A stretch of 64,000 nucleotides of DNA from Candidatus Eiseniibacteriota bacterium. GTDB taxonomy: Bacteria; Joyebacterota; Joyebacteria; Joyebacterales; Joyebacteraceae. Where the stretch lies: positions 1 to 64,000 of the forward strand of contig JAUXGN010000009.1 of NCBI GenBank assembly GCA_030622115.1, written 5' to 3'. The notes under the pieces were generated by a model. It was not told where the DNA came from. It saw nothing but the letters and a program-made list of their open reading frames with translations, and made no database searches. A program made the translations under genes and the position numbers. Of this stretch, positions 39,591 through 49,537 are shown piece by piece (position 1 is the first letter of the stretch; the number at the start of each line of letters is the position of its first letter).

Positions 39591-41531
39591 TTACCGCAGC
39601 AGCACTGTCTTACGCGATTGCCGCCACTCGCCGGCGTCCGCGCGTATGAGGTAGATGCCCGATGCCACGAGCTCGTCGTGGTCATCTCTACCGTCCCACG
39701 GCACAGCATGGTCGCCCGCGCTCAGAACCTCTGAGACAAGAGTTCTCACGAGCCTGCCGGAGACATCGAACACAAGCACTCTGGTCGCGGTCGGCGTCGG
39801 CAGCGACAGCTGGAGCACTGTGGCGTCGGTGAACGGGTTGGGCATGCCAGGAGCAAGCGCGAAGCACATCGGACCGGACGGCACCGATGTGCCGCTCAGG
39901 GGACATGCACTCATGTGGATGGTGAGATCATCTTGCACCGTTCCACCGGTTATGCCTGGAAGGTCGCGCGTGTTGAATGTGAGGACCGCTTCGTAGACAA
40001 TGCCCGTAGGCGCCGAGGTGTCGTCGAATACCACATCGTAGTCCGCGGGTGTAGATCCGACCTCTTGGGCGGAGAATCCGCCGACAATCGAGAAGAATCC
40101 TCCTCCGCCCACGATCTCGGCATCGTAGATTTCAAGCAGCGCCTGAAGGCTGTCGAACTCGAAGTTGTGGATGTTGATTTCCGCCTGGTCGAAATCGCCG
40201 ACGTCGTGTGTACCGAAATCGAGAGTGTTGACAAGGAGGATCTCTGCTGCCGCGAGTGACGGCGCGGCGTGGTTGAGTACCGTTCCAGAGAGGGCCACGC
40301 TCGCCGACGGCTGGTCGACGTCATTCGACGACACCAGTAGATAGCCTGCTTGCACGCCGGCTGAGGAAGTATCCATCGAAATCGTGTGCCCACTGCTTTC
40401 TCCGGAGGGCTCAGAGAAACTACCGGCGGGAGCTGTGAAACCGGAAGGCGCACTGAACGAGTAATCCAGGTCGTCCGCGGGTGAGATGGCGGAGTTGCCG
40501 ACAGAGAGGATCTCCTCAGCGGTCGCACCGACGATCACCTCGCCGAATGCCAGCGACGATGCGCAGTCTAGCTTCGCCGGCACCTGGAGGTCGAAGTAGA
40601 CTGGGATATGATCGGCGGCTTCGTGAAGCGCGTCGGCGATGACGGCCCCGACTGCGTAGTTCGTGCCGTAGTTGATGGCTTGGTTCAGGTGACCACCGTC
40701 GTTGCCGTAGGCAACGTGGCTTCCGGAGACGTACGAGAGGCCGTCGCCGTCGTCGAGTGCGTACGAGATGAGGAGTTGGTCGAAGCGGTCGTCCATTCCG
40801 CCCGTTGCGCCTCCACCGAACTGCGTTGTACGTGGAGACTGCGTGTGGATATCTCTGAACGAGTAGCTGTCGTGCCAAGACCCGGGTCTGTTGATGGGGT
40901 CCTTCACTCGACCGTTGTTGTTCGCTTCACTTCCCACGAACTTCTGGTACGCGCTCTCGGAACTCGCCCTGATGTTGAAATCACCGGCGATGATGAAGTG
41001 AGTATCGGGATCGTGGTTGTTCGTGTGGTTTCGGAGTATGGTCGCCTCGGTCAGGCGCTTCGTCTTGTCCGTCGAACTGGACCCGGCCTTCAAGTGGAGA
41101 GAGTAGATTGTGAGCTCTGCATCAGACGAACTGTAGCCGACAGGACGGAGGACATACTCGGAAATGTTCCTGAGGGCCGTTGATATCTCCTGGTGTGAGA
41201 TGTAGTCCACGGTGGCCGTGCGGTAGAAGAGAGCGTTGTCGGTATCGTAGCCGTTCACGAACGGGCCTGCGGCATATGTTCCCGGTACCGTGTAGTTCAG
41301 GATGTCGTCCAGGAACTGGTTCGTGCCTGTCTGGCTAAGCATCTCCTGCACGACGATTATGTCCGCATCGAGTTCGTCCATGACCGTTACGAAGTCGTCT
41401 TCACGGGCCGAGCCCGTCGAGCCGGGGAAGTTCAGCACGTTGTAGGTAACTACCCTCAGGCCGAGCGCCGTCTGGGGAAGAAGGGTGACGAGCAGGAGCG
41501 CCACCAGTGTCAGGGCTTTGCCGTATCGCAT
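39591..41531 (-). CDS. Secreted endonuclease/exonuclease/phosphatase-family protein with FlgD-like C terminus
   Basis: A 646-residue exported protein. Signal peptide ALTLVALLLVTLLPQTALG. The EEP domain (~25-325) has LRVVTYNVLNFPG, DADIIVVQEML (metal Glu), LHLKAG, FIIAGDFNIRAS (the GDFN motif) and AADHIPVYFDL (final Asp-His). Catalytic residues are present, so it is probably an extracellular nuclease or phosphodiesterase. Next come Ig-like beta-sandwich repeats (LAFGEVIVGATAEEIL, LDFGTHDVGDFDQAEI), typical of choice-of-anchor modules. A FlgD-like sorting domain ends it (MPNPFTDATVLQL, VFDVSGRLVRTL, WDGRDDHDELVASGIYLIR, KTVLLR). Confidence 0.92.
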   Translation of the reverse strand: MRYGKALTLVALLLVTLLPQTALGLRVVTYNVLNFPGSTGSAREDDFVTVMDELDADIIVVQEMLSQTGTNQFLDDILNYTVPGTYAAGPFVNGYDTDNALFYRTATVDYISHQEISTALRNISEYVLRPVGYSSSDAELTIYSLHLKAGSSSTDKTKRLTEATILRNHTNNHDPDTHFIIAGDFNIRASSESAYQKFVGSEANNNGRVKDPINRPGSWHDSYSFRDIHTQSPRTTQFGGGATGGMDDRFDQLLISYALDDGDGLSYVSGSHVAYGNDGGHLNQAINYGTNYAVGAVIADALHEAADHIPVYFDLQVPAKLDCASSLAFGEVIVGATAEEILSVGNSAISPADDLDYSFSAPSGFTAPAGSFSEPSGESSGHTISMDTSSAGVQAGYLLVSSNDVDQPSASVALSGTVLNHAAPSLAAAEILLVNTLDFGTHDVGDFDQAEINIHNFEFDSLQALLEIYDAEIVGGGGFFSIVGGFSAQEVGSTPADYDVVFDDTSAPTGIVYEAVLTFNTRDLPGITGGTVQDDLTIHMSACPLSGTSVPSGPMCFALAPGMPNPFTDATVLQLSLPTPTATRVLVFDVSGRLVRTLVSEVLSAGDHAVPWDGRDDHDELVASGIYLIRADAGEWRQSRKTVLLR

Positions 41532-41598
41532 GTGCTGTCTCTCCTCGTGTATCGTCCTCTGTCCTGGGGGCGTGGATGCAATGTGACTCTATCCTCAT

Positions 41599-41627
41599 AA
41601 TATACCATAAATCTAGCATTCTGGCAA
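41599..41627 (-). promoter_or_regulatory. Promoter of the EEP nuclease gene
   Basis: On the minus strand TTGCCA (41627-41622), exactly 17 bases, then TATATT (41604-41599), preceded by TGG. It is one of the best promoters in the window and lies 68 bases before the ATG at 41531. Confidence 0.75.
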
Positions 41628-41833
41628 GCACTGGCTTCGGAGCAGAGCCCTCCCAATCCCAGTACGGGACGCAGGGTTCTGAAGGGCCAGCTCGATAGAG
41701 CATATCAGGCTGCTTGCCACGTCGCAAGAACGGTGAGTCATGCCCGCTTCTTGTCCTGCCCGTCGCGATAGCGTAGGATTGCCGGAACGTGAGGCACGAT
41801 GATGCAGTGCGAAGACACTCGGAGGAGGGGCCT
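41628..41833. other. Intergenic region before the DUF3857 pair
   Basis: About 200 bases with no recognised gene. It should contain the promoter of the plus-strand transglutaminase-like pair, but none is clear. The ribosome site GGAGGAGGGG is at 41821-41830. Confidence 0.35.
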
Positions 41834-44023
41834 TTGATTCGATCCAGAGAATCGAGGTCGGCGCAGAAGGGAACCTCGTCGACCGACCTCGCTGTGACGG
41901 TTTTGCTGGTAGCGCTTCTGGCGCTGCCGCTTGTGTCTGGGGGGACCTCGTCCGAGGATGGGGGATCGGCCGATTGCTCACTTCCGCCCGGGGACAGCCC
42001 GCCCCCCACGGCCTTTACCCGCTTGGCGGACGCAGGAGATGTCGACGATCACCCGGGGGCCGACTACATTATCGTCTACGATCTTGCCGAGAATCGCGTG
42101 AAACCTTCGGGGGTCACATACGTCGACGGCTATGTACTCTACAAGATGCTGACGCCGGCCGGCTGTCGTGATCGTTCAGTGCTCAGGTGGGGCTACGAGC
42201 CATGGAGCAGCTTCATCGAGATCAGAGAGGTCAACATCGTTCGCGGGGAGGAGATGATCCCCGTCGATGTATCGAAGGTCCACGATCTACCGGCTCCGCA
42301 GTGGGGCATCTACTGGAACTCGCGCATCAAGACCCTGCAACTTCCCCGCCTGGAAGTCGACGATGGCATTGAGGTGCACGTTTTCCGGAAGGGCTACAGC
42401 TACGCGCTCCTTGATGGCGACGGTGCTGCGCCCGGCACAGGGGGCCTGCCTGCCGGCACACTCGTAGCTGATGGCTCGCAGTCACCGGGCGCCGGGCACG
42501 GGCTTCCGGTTGGGCATGGGCTCCTCGCCGAACCGGACGACGACAAGTACATACCGCCGATGCCGGGTGAGTACTTCGACATCGTGCTTTTCCAGTCATC
42601 GGTTCCCATTGTTGAGAAGCGCTACGAGTTGACGCTTCCGGCCGACAAGAGACTTCACTCTCAGACCTACAACGGTCCGCTCTACGCGAGTACTACCTAC
42701 TCTCAGGACACGACCACCTACACATGGTGGATCGAGGACGTGCCGGCCGTGGTGAGGGAGCCGCGGTCACCGGACATGAGCGATCGTGTTCCCAAGGTCG
42801 TCGTGGCGACGGTGGAGAGCTGGGAGGCCAAGAGCCGTTGGTTCTTCGATGTGAACAGGGACCAGTTCGACGTGACTCCCGAGATCCAGGCGAAGGTCGA
42901 CGAGGTTCTCGGGGATGCCGGCGTTGCCCGCGGCAGCGAGGAAGAGAAAGCAGAGGTGCTCGTCCATTGGGTGGCGCAGAACATCCGGTACAGTGGGCAG
43001 ACGATGGGAGAGGGCGAGGGGTTCACTCTCCATTCGGGCGCCATGATCTTCGAGCAGCGAAGCGGCGTCTGCAAGGATATTGCAGGGATGCTCGTCACGA
43101 TGATGCGCGCCGCGGGCATGGATTCCTATGCCGCGATGACAATGGCCGGAAGCCGCATCGAGGAGGTCCCGGCGGACCAGTTCAACCACTGTGTCTGTGC
43201 CGTCAGGAAGGATGATGGCAGCTTCGAGATGTACGACCCGACCTGGGTTCCGTACTACAACGACATATGGTCGAAATCTGAGATGGAACAGCAGTACCTC
43301 ACAGGCACGCCCGCCGGAGAGCCGCTCGCTTCGATTCCGTACAGTCCCCCGGAGGGATCGCCTCTTACTGTTCGGCACGAGGCGGAGTTATCGGAGGACG
43401 GGACGCTGCGCGGTACCTTCAAGTTGTCCGGGGCGGGTGTCATGGATTCAAGACTGAGAGGGATGGTGAGCATGAGCAGGCTCACGGACATAGAGGACGA
43501 CATCGCGTACTACTTCTCGGAGCTGGGCGAAGGTATCGAGATCGTGAAGTTTGACTACCGTGCGGTGGACGACTTCAGTGGGAATGCGTGGATCGATGTG
43601 GAGTATGTGATCCCTGAGTACGCTTTTCCCATCGAGGATGGACTCGAATTCCTTAGCCCGATGGCGGTTCTCACGACGGAGAACGGCTGGCTCTGCAGAT
43701 CCTGCGTCTACGATTGGGGGGAGGAGCGTGAGAACGACATCTTTCTCTGGTTCACGCAGCTAATCGAAGGAGAAGAGACGATTCGACTTCCGAGAGGGTA
43801 TTCGATAGATGATCCACCGTCGTCCGAGGAGATCGACGAGACCTTCGCCTACTTCAAGGCTGAAGGTGAGGCGGACGGCCGGAAGCTGACCGTGACGGAA
43901 CGCTTTGAGGCGCGGCGGCGGTTGATACCATCAGAGGGGTTCGACGGATTCAAGGCTGCGGTTGATGAGGCGCTGGACTGGGCCGGAAAGACGTACCGCG
44001 CCGAGAAGGGAGGTGGTTCCTGA
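41834..44023 (+). CDS. DUF3857/transglutaminase-like exported protein, catalytic triad intact
   Basis: A ~729-residue protein. I prefer the TTG at 41834 because GGAGGAGGGG lies just upstream and the product then opens with a signal region (LAVTVLLVALLALPLVSG); GTG at 41789 would add 15 polar residues. An N-terminal DUF3857 beta-domain (~60-340; YVLYKMLTPAGCRDRS, IEIREVNIVRGEEMIPVD) is followed by a transglutaminase-like core with Cys413 (RSGVCKDIAGML), His452 (FNHCVCAV) and Asp468 (MYDPTW). A C-terminal DUF2569/DUF3858-like region ends it. The triad suggests protein cross-linking, amide hydrolysis or peptidase activity in the envelope. It overlaps the paralogue at 44023 by one base. Confidence 0.85.
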   Translation: MIRSRESRSAQKGTSSTDLAVTVLLVALLALPLVSGGTSSEDGGSADCSLPPGDSPPPTAFTRLADAGDVDDHPGADYIIVYDLAENRVKPSGVTYVDGYVLYKMLTPAGCRDRSVLRWGYEPWSSFIEIREVNIVRGEEMIPVDVSKVHDLPAPQWGIYWNSRIKTLQLPRLEVDDGIEVHVFRKGYSYALLDGDGAAPGTGGLPAGTLVADGSQSPGAGHGLPVGHGLLAEPDDDKYIPPMPGEYFDIVLFQSSVPIVEKRYELTLPADKRLHSQTYNGPLYASTTYSQDTTTYTWWIEDVPAVVREPRSPDMSDRVPKVVVATVESWEAKSRWFFDVNRDQFDVTPEIQAKVDEVLGDAGVARGSEEEKAEVLVHWVAQNIRYSGQTMGEGEGFTLHSGAMIFEQRSGVCKDIAGMLVTMMRAAGMDSYAAMTMAGSRIEEVPADQFNHCVCAVRKDDGSFEMYDPTWVPYYNDIWSKSEMEQQYLTGTPAGEPLASIPYSPPEGSPLTVRHEAELSEDGTLRGTFKLSGAGVMDSRLRGMVSMSRLTDIEDDIAYYFSELGEGIEIVKFDYRAVDDFSGNAWIDVEYVIPEYAFPIEDGLEFLSPMAVLTTENGWLCRSCVYDWGEERENDIFLWFTQLIEGEETIRLPRGYSIDDPPSSEEIDETFAYFKAEGEADGRKLTVTERFEARRRLIPSEGFDGFKAAVDEALDWAGKTYRAEKGGGS

Positions 44024-45990
44024 TGAGAGCCAACTACGCCGGGGAGCACCGCCGTTCTCACACTCCTGTTCCAGCACGTTGCCTCATGGTCTGCGTGGTC
44101 ATTCTGGTGCTTGCCCTGAGCAGCTTCTCACCGTGTGGAGCTGAACCGCTTTCGTTCTTGGGCCGCGTCGACATCGGTGCGCTCATGTCTCACGCTCGGT
44201 CCTCACTCGACCTCTCGGAGCTGGACGCCGTGCTGCTCTACGACGGGCGCGAGATAGAGATTCACGTGGATGGGCGCCTGCGAACAACATTCCATCAGAT
44301 AGCATGGATCTCCACTGAACTCGGGATCGATGAGTACACCGATCTCAGGGTGCCGCACAACACGGAGACCACGTCACTCGAAGTGCACGCCCTCAGAACG
44401 TGGCGCGACGGCAGATGGTGGCCGCACGAGTCCGCGATCAGTCCCACTGCCGTGGTCGAGACTACCCCGAGCGCCCTCGGGCACGCAGACGATTACCTGA
44501 CGATTCGTGAGACGGCGCTTCTGCACGACGGTGTCGAGATTCCGTGCATTGTGGAGACCGTCTACACAACCACGGAGTCCCGTCCGGATGGCATCGGAGC
44601 TGATGCTCTCTGGGTGTTTGAGCGTGACGATCCGGCGATGGTGGTTCGCTACTCGGTCAGCGTTCCGACCGGCGAGCGCCTTCTGCACGCGACCGAGAAC
44701 GGCGCTCCGGAGCCGGTGTACAGCGCAGAGGGGGGGCGGGACACGTTCACGTGGGAGATGAACGATGTGGACCGGCTTCCGCGGCCGCGTGTCACCGATG
44801 CCGCCATCGTTGCCCCCTATGTGGTCTGGTCCACGTGGAAGGACTGGGATGATCTTGGAGACGCGATCCTGGGGAGACTCGACGCTGCCGTGGAACTCTC
44901 GGATGCTATCCTGGATACGGTGTCGGCGCTCGTGAAACACGAGTCGTACCTTCCGGAAAAGGCGCAGGCCGTAGCCGACTTCGTGGATGAGACAACTCGA
45001 GCGATACGATACGATGAACGCTTCTGGGGGTTCGCGCCACGCTCGGCATCGAGAACGTGGGAGACGGCGTACGGTCACAGGCTCGACCGTGCGGTGCTTG
45101 CCCTCGCTCTTTTCGATCAGGTGGGGTGTGACGTGAGTCCGGTCTACAGGAGCCGCGGGTTCGGTCACGTTGACGCCGATGTGCCGTCGCTATCGCGGTT
45201 CGATGGTCTCGCGCTTCACGTCACCGGCGATGGTCTGGACGCGTACTACGATCCGACGAGCGGCCACCTGACAAACGGTAGGTCGCAACTCACGGGGCGT
45301 GCGGTGTGGGCGCCCGGCGGACTGAAAGAGCCCGCGTTGGGAATCGGCGATCTCGGCGACGGCAACCAGCTTGAGCTGGTCATCTCTATTGAGTTCGGCG
45401 AGGATGGTGAATGGGCAGGTGAGGGGTTCTTCCGCGCATCGGGTCTGCTCTGTCCACACGATCGCATCATCGGGTTGGGTGAAGAGGCAGGGGCTTTCTT
45501 CGGCGACGTCGCGCGTGGCGTCCTGCCCGGATCGGAGGTAGCTGAGCACAACGTGGCCGTCCTCACGAAGGAGGAGGTCGTGGCAGGTTTCTCCTTCACG
45601 ATGACGCCTCCCGAGTCCGACGATGATGAGCGAACCTGGCTTGAGATGGGCGAGCCGGCAGGTGGCGTGATCGATCTCCTTCCCAGAGATCTGCACGTCT
45701 ACTCACTCGGGCGAGAGTCGCCCGTGCTTCTTCCATCAGTGATGTCCCAGAGCGTGACGCTCAGGATCAAGCTGGGAGAACTCGAGAGCGTCCGGATCCC
45801 TGAAGCCACTGCCGTCAGCCACGATTGCGGCGGATTCCTCTTGCGTGTGGAGGAAGATGGGGAGTGGATCACGGTGACACGCGAGCTGTCGCTGACTCAG
45901 GCGGAGATCACGTCCGGGGCGTGGAGGGAGCTACGCGAGGTTCTCCTCGCGAATGGCTCCGATCGCGGGCGGACGTTGGTCTTCCGCTAG
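44023..45990 (+). CDS. DUF3857/transglutaminase-like paralogue lacking the catalytic Cys
   Basis: A 655-residue exported paralogue of the preceding gene, starting in TGATG overlap with its stop. A signal sequence (CLMVCVVILVLALSSFSPCGA) precedes a DUF3857 domain (IEIHVDGRLRTTFHQIAWIST, LEVHALRTWRDGRWWPHE). The transglutaminase-like core is recognisable (AQAVADFVDETTRAIRYDER, ALHVTGDGLDAYYDPTS), but the Cys block reads YGHRLDRAVLALALF, with Leu where Cys is expected. The His equivalent sits in LALHVTG and the Asp is kept in YYDPTS. It is therefore probably a non-catalytic partner of the upstream enzyme. No sorting tail is present. Confidence 0.8.
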   Translation: MRANYAGEHRRSHTPVPARCLMVCVVILVLALSSFSPCGAEPLSFLGRVDIGALMSHARSSLDLSELDAVLLYDGREIEIHVDGRLRTTFHQIAWISTELGIDEYTDLRVPHNTETTSLEVHALRTWRDGRWWPHESAISPTAVVETTPSALGHADDYLTIRETALLHDGVEIPCIVETVYTTTESRPDGIGADALWVFERDDPAMVVRYSVSVPTGERLLHATENGAPEPVYSAEGGRDTFTWEMNDVDRLPRPRVTDAAIVAPYVVWSTWKDWDDLGDAILGRLDAAVELSDAILDTVSALVKHESYLPEKAQAVADFVDETTRAIRYDERFWGFAPRSASRTWETAYGHRLDRAVLALALFDQVGCDVSPVYRSRGFGHVDADVPSLSRFDGLALHVTGDGLDAYYDPTSGHLTNGRSQLTGRAVWAPGGLKEPALGIGDLGDGNQLELVISIEFGEDGEWAGEGFFRASGLLCPHDRIIGLGEEAGAFFGDVARGVLPGSEVAEHNVAVLTKEEVVAGFSFTMTPPESDDDERTWLEMGEPAGGVIDLLPRDLHVYSLGRESPVLLPSVMSQSVTLRIKLGELESVRIPEATAVSHDCGGFLLRVEEDGEWITVTRELSLTQAEITSGAWRELREVLLANGSDRGRTLVFR

Positions 45991-46000
45991 CGTGGGAGTG

Positions 46001-46030
46001 TTGGCGCGGAAGCCGCGTGGGTGCTAGAAT
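46001..46030 (+). promoter_or_regulatory. Promoter of the MacAB-like operon
   Basis: TTGGCG (46001-46006), an 18-base spacer and TAGAAT (46025-46030) lie 50 bases before the adaptor gene start. Confidence 0.55.
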
Positions 46031-46080
46031 GGCGGCAAACCAGGAAGGGCGTTGCCGGTCAAGGGTTGGGAGAGCCACCT

Positions 46081-47385
46081 ATGAAGAAGTGGATCGCGAT
46101 TATCCTGATAGCCGTTGTGGTTGTCATTGTCGTTGTGTTCGCGCTACGGCGTGGAGGCGGCGGGGCGGATGCTGAACGCTACGAGTTCGTCAGTGTTGAA
46201 CGGGGCGACCTCGAGAACATCATCACCAGTACAGGTACACTCTCGGCGGTCGGGACCGTGGAAGTGGGAACGCAGGTGTCGGGCAGTGTCTCTCATGTGC
46301 TTGTCGACTACAACCAGGGCGTGACTGCCGGGCAGGTCCTGGCGGTTCTGGACACGACCATGCTATCGGCATCGGTTCGCGACGCTCGCGCTACGGTGAT
46401 GAGGGCGGACGCGCTACGCGAGCAGGCCGGCAGGGATCTTGCCCGCGCGGACGATCTTCTCGACAGCGAGCTCATCAGTGACGCGGAGTTCGAAGACGCC
46501 GGGACGAGTTCGAAATCCGCCGAAGCGTCGCTGCTTTCGGCGGTTGCCTCACTCGATCGAGCGTTGGCGAACCTCTCGTATGCCGTCATCCGATCTCCGA
46601 TCGACGGGACCGTAATCATGAGGAGCGTCGAGCCGGGTCAGACGGTTGCTGCAAGCTTCTCTACACCCACTCTCTTCATTATTGCGGAGGATCTTTCTGA
46701 GATGGAGATCCGTGCGCTTGTTGACGAGAGTGACATCGGTCAGATCAAGGAAGGACAGAACGTTCACTTCACCGTGGAAGCCTATATCGATGAGGAGTTC
46801 GAGGGGACAGTCCGTCAAGTGTGGCTTCAACCGCAGACCGTGCAGAATGTCGTGAACTACACAGTGGTTATAGACGCCGCCAACAAGAGCGGCCTGCTCT
46901 ATCCAGGAATGACGGCGACGGTCGACTTCATGATAGACGAGGTTCGCGATGTGCTGCTTGTTTCGAACGCGGCCCTCCGTTTCCAGCCGAGCGAATCGAT
47001 GATAGAAGAGTTCCGGTCGGCGATGCAGGAGCGCATGAAGGATATGTCGGACTCAGAGCGGCAGGAGATGAGTGCTGAACGCGGAGGAGCACCGGGTGCA
47101 GTGGGGACCGGCGGGCGCGGTTCGCCGGGAGGTGGTCCTGGGATGGGCAGTGGTTCCGGCACGGGAGACGGCAACGCGTTCGGTGACGCGGCTCGGCTGT
47201 GGTACCTCGATGAAGAGGGCAGGCCAAGCGTGGCAAGGGTTCGCACCGGGGCGACCGATGGGCGGGTGACGGAGATCATGGATGGGCGCGGTATCACCGA
47301 AGGTACGAACGCTATCACAAAGGTAAATGAGGACGATTCTTCGGGGAGCTCGAATCCCCTCAGTTCAGCCATAAGGCGCCGCTAG
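46081..47385 (+). CDS. MacA-like periplasmic adaptor (HlyD/RND type)
   Basis: A 434-residue adaptor with an N-terminal membrane anchor ([21 protein letters not shown]). A biotinyl-lipoyl-like half ([40 protein letters not shown]), a helical hairpin (~85-145) and the second lipoyl half ([23 protein letters not shown]) follow. The beta-barrel ([21 protein letters not shown]) is typical of MacA. A Gly-rich insertion lies near residues 340-370, before the final membrane-proximal domain. It links the ABC transporter of the next two genes to an outer-membrane channel, not present here. The start is ATG at 46081; an upstream frame from 46021 has no ribosome site. Confidence 0.88.
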   Translation: MKKWIAIILIAVVVVIVVVFALRRGGGGADAERYEFVSVERGDLENIITSTGTLSAVGTVEVGTQVSGSVSHVLVDYNQGVTAGQVLAVLDTTMLSASVRDARATVMRADALREQAGRDLARADDLLDSELISDAEFEDAGTSSKSAEASLLSAVASLDRALANLSYAVIRSPIDGTVIMRSVEPGQTVAASFSTPTLFIIAEDLSEMEIRALVDESDIGQIKEGQNVHFTVEAYIDEEFEGTVRQVWLQPQTVQNVVNYTVVIDAANKSGLLYPGMTATVDFMIDEVRDVLLVSNAALRFQPSESMIEEFRSAMQERMKDMSDSERQEMSAERGGAPGAVGTGGRGSPGGGPGMGSGSGTGDGNAFGDAARLWYLDEEGRPSVARVRTGATDGRVTEIMDGRGITEGTNAITKVNEDDSSGSSNPLSSAIRRR

Positions 47386-47438
47386 CTCTGCACAGGCAGG
47401 GAAGCAACGACGGGTATCCAAGTCGACAGCGAGGCACG

Positions 47439-48143
47439 ATGAGTGCGGTAATCGAAGCATCCGGGATCTCGAAGATCTATCAGATGGGAGAGGTGGAGGT
47501 CCACGCCCTGAGAGGGGTTGATCTGACCGTCGAAGACGGTGAGTTCATTTCTATCATGGGTGCATCGGGCTCCGGGAAATCAACGCTCATGAATGTGCTC
47601 GGTTGTCTGGACCACCCGACCTCGGGTGAGTATCTTCTGAATGGGAGGGATGTCAGCGAACTTAACCCAAACGAGTTTGCTGAAGTACGAAACACCAGAA
47701 TAGGATTCGTTTTCCAGGTGTTCAACCTTCTTCCCAGAACGACGGCTCTCGACAATGTTGAGCTCCCGCTCCTGTACGATCGCACCCGTCGCATAAAGGA
47801 CCCGCGGGCGGAAGCCGTGGCTGCGCTCGAGCGCGTAGGCTTGGCAGATCGGATCACTCACGAGCCTAATCAGCTCTCCGGAGGCGAGCGGCAGCGCGTG
47901 GCGATAGCACGGGCACTCGTAAACAGACCATCGATCATTCTGGCCGATGAGCCGACGGGCAATCTCGACAGCGTCATGTCTCTCGAGATAATGGAACTCT
48001 TCGGCGAACTCAACGCGCAGGGTATCACCATCATAATCGTCACGCATGAGCACGACATTGCTGAAGTCACCAGGCGGATAATCGAGATGAAGGACGGCGC
48101 TATCATCCGGGATGCCGTGAATGTCGGGGGGCAGGCGAAATGA
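47439..48143 (+). CDS. MacB/LolD-type ABC transporter ATPase
   Basis: A 234-residue cytoplasmic ATPase. Walker [10 protein letters not shown] (~44), Q-loop [11 protein letters not shown], signature [15 protein letters not shown] (~145), Walker [14 protein letters not shown], and the switch His in VTHEHDIA are all intact. The family couples ATP hydrolysis to mechanotransmission through MacB-type permeases, exporting peptides, antibiotics or lipoproteins. It lies 53 bases after the adaptor and overlaps the permease by four bases. Confidence 0.95.
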   Translation: MSAVIEASGISKIYQMGEVEVHALRGVDLTVEDGEFISIMGASGSGKSTLMNVLGCLDHPTSGEYLLNGRDVSELNPNEFAEVRNTRIGFVFQVFNLLPRTTALDNVELPLLYDRTRRIKDPRAEAVAALERVGLADRITHEPNQLSGGERQRVAIARALVNRPSIILADEPTGNLDSVMSLEIMELFGELNAQGITIIIVTHEHDIAEVTRRIIEMKDGAIIRDAVNVGGQAK

Positions 48144-49357
48144 GACTGCGCAACCTGCTGAAGATCGCCCTCAAGAGTCTCACCAGGAACAGGATGCGCA
48201 GTCTCCTGACTTCGCTCGGCGTCATTATCGGCGTCGGTGCGGTCATAGTGATGGTCGCCATCGGTCAGGGTGCGCAGGCAGACATCGAAGCGCAGATAAC
48301 ATCACTGGGTGCGAACATGGTGATGATATTTCCAGGCTCATCGTGGTCACGCGGGGTGAGCCATGGAGCGGGCTCGCAGAACCGCCTCACACTCGACGAT
48401 GCGGATGCCATCCGGGAGAGGGCGACCCTCGTCACCGCCGTGTCCACCGAGGTGCGCGTGAACGCGCAGATAATCGGTGGTGACAGCAACTGGAACACCT
48501 CTATTCAGGGGGTCGACCCGGAGTATCAGGAGATTCGGGACTGGTACACCGTGTCGGGCGAGTTTTTCACTGAGAGAGATGTGCGAGCCAAGGCGAAGGT
48601 GGCCGTGCTCGGAAAGACGGTTGCCGACAATCTGTTCCCGGGTTCCGATCCTGTCGGTGAGAGGATAAGGATCAGGAACACACCCTTCAAGGTGGTTGGG
48701 GTTCTCGAGGCAAAGGGACAGTCGGCCTACGGGTCTGACAGGGACGATGTCGTCATGATGCCGTCCACGACGGCACTCTATCGTCTGGCCGGCGGTCGCT
48801 ATATCAGCAGGATCTTTGCTAGCGCCGTGTCGATTGAAGCGTCAGAAGCGGCAGAGGAAGAGCTGACCGCAATTCTGAGAGAAGAGCACAATCTGGAACC
48901 CGGCGAGGAAGACGACTTCCGTGTGCGAAGCCAGGCTGAGTTTCTGGAAACCGCGACCGAGACGTCCCGCGTGATGACACTGTTGCTCGGGGCTGTTGCC
49001 GCCGTCTCGCTCGTGGTGGGAGGCATCGGGAACATGAACATCATGCTCGTGTCTGTGACCGAACGGACGCGGGAGATCGGCATACGTCTCGCCGTCGGCG
49101 CGCGTGGCAGCGACGTTCTGGTTCAGTTCCTGACGGAGGCCGTTGTTCTCGCTCTCGTCGGCGGGACCGTTGGAATCTTGCTGGCCGTCGGAGTTTCTGT
49201 TTTCCTGGATCGTGTCGTCGGCATGACGTCGATCATCTCTCCGGCAATCGTGGCTCTGGCCTTTTGCTTCTCCGGCGCCGTCGGCGTCTTTTTCGGCTAC
49301 TACCCCGCCCGCAAAGCCGCACGGCTCAATCCGATAGACGCGTTGAGGTACGAGTAG
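48140..49357 (+). CDS. MacB-type ABC transporter permease
   Basis: A 405-residue permease with one N-terminal helix, a large periplasmic domain (MacB_PCD; ~40-270) and three C-terminal helices (FtsX-like; [44 protein letters not shown], then two more). The [17 protein letters not shown] block is diagnostic. It forms a MacAB-like tripartite export system with the two preceding genes. The substrate is unknown. Confidence 0.93.
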   Translation: MRLRNLLKIALKSLTRNRMRSLLTSLGVIIGVGAVIVMVAIGQGAQADIEAQITSLGANMVMIFPGSSWSRGVSHGAGSQNRLTLDDADAIRERATLVTAVSTEVRVNAQIIGGDSNWNTSIQGVDPEYQEIRDWYTVSGEFFTERDVRAKAKVAVLGKTVADNLFPGSDPVGERIRIRNTPFKVVGVLEAKGQSAYGSDRDDVVMMPSTTALYRLAGGRYISRIFASAVSIEASEAAEEELTAILREEHNLEPGEEDDFRVRSQAEFLETATETSRVMTLLLGAVAAVSLVVGGIGNMNIMLVSVTERTREIGIRLAVGARGSDVLVQFLTEAVVLALVGGTVGILLAVGVSVFLDRVVGMTSIISPAIVALAFCFSGAVGVFFGYYPARKAARLNPIDALRYE

Positions 49358-49454
49358 GGCGGCGGAGGCGGGGCTTCCACACTCGCTTCAGCCTGGGTGT
49401 ACCCTCGATAACAACCTGTGTGCGTGCGTTTGCCTCAGATTATCGACAAAGCTC

Positions 49455-49483
49455 TTGACAGGGTTCTAGGGCAATGCTAATGA
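49455..49483 (+). promoter_or_regulatory. Promoter of the rex-mbx operon
   Basis: A consensus TTGACA (49455-49460), 17 bases, and TAATGA (49478-49483) with TG one base upstream, forming an extended -10. Confidence 0.65.
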
Positions 49484-49495
49484 TTCGCATTGGGC

Positions 49496-49513
49496 TTGTG
49501 AATGTGAACACAA
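49496..49513 (+). promoter_or_regulatory. Candidate Rex operator
   Basis: TTGTGAATGTGAACACAA is an 18-bp site with the TTGTG/CACAA arms at the spacing of the established Rex consensus TTGTGAAnnnnTTCACAA. It differs from that consensus at two positions (AA for TT). It begins 13 bases past the -10, so Rex bound here would block early transcription of its own operon. Confidence 0.65.
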
Positions 49514-49537
49514 TCACTAACTCTGGATGCAAACGCG

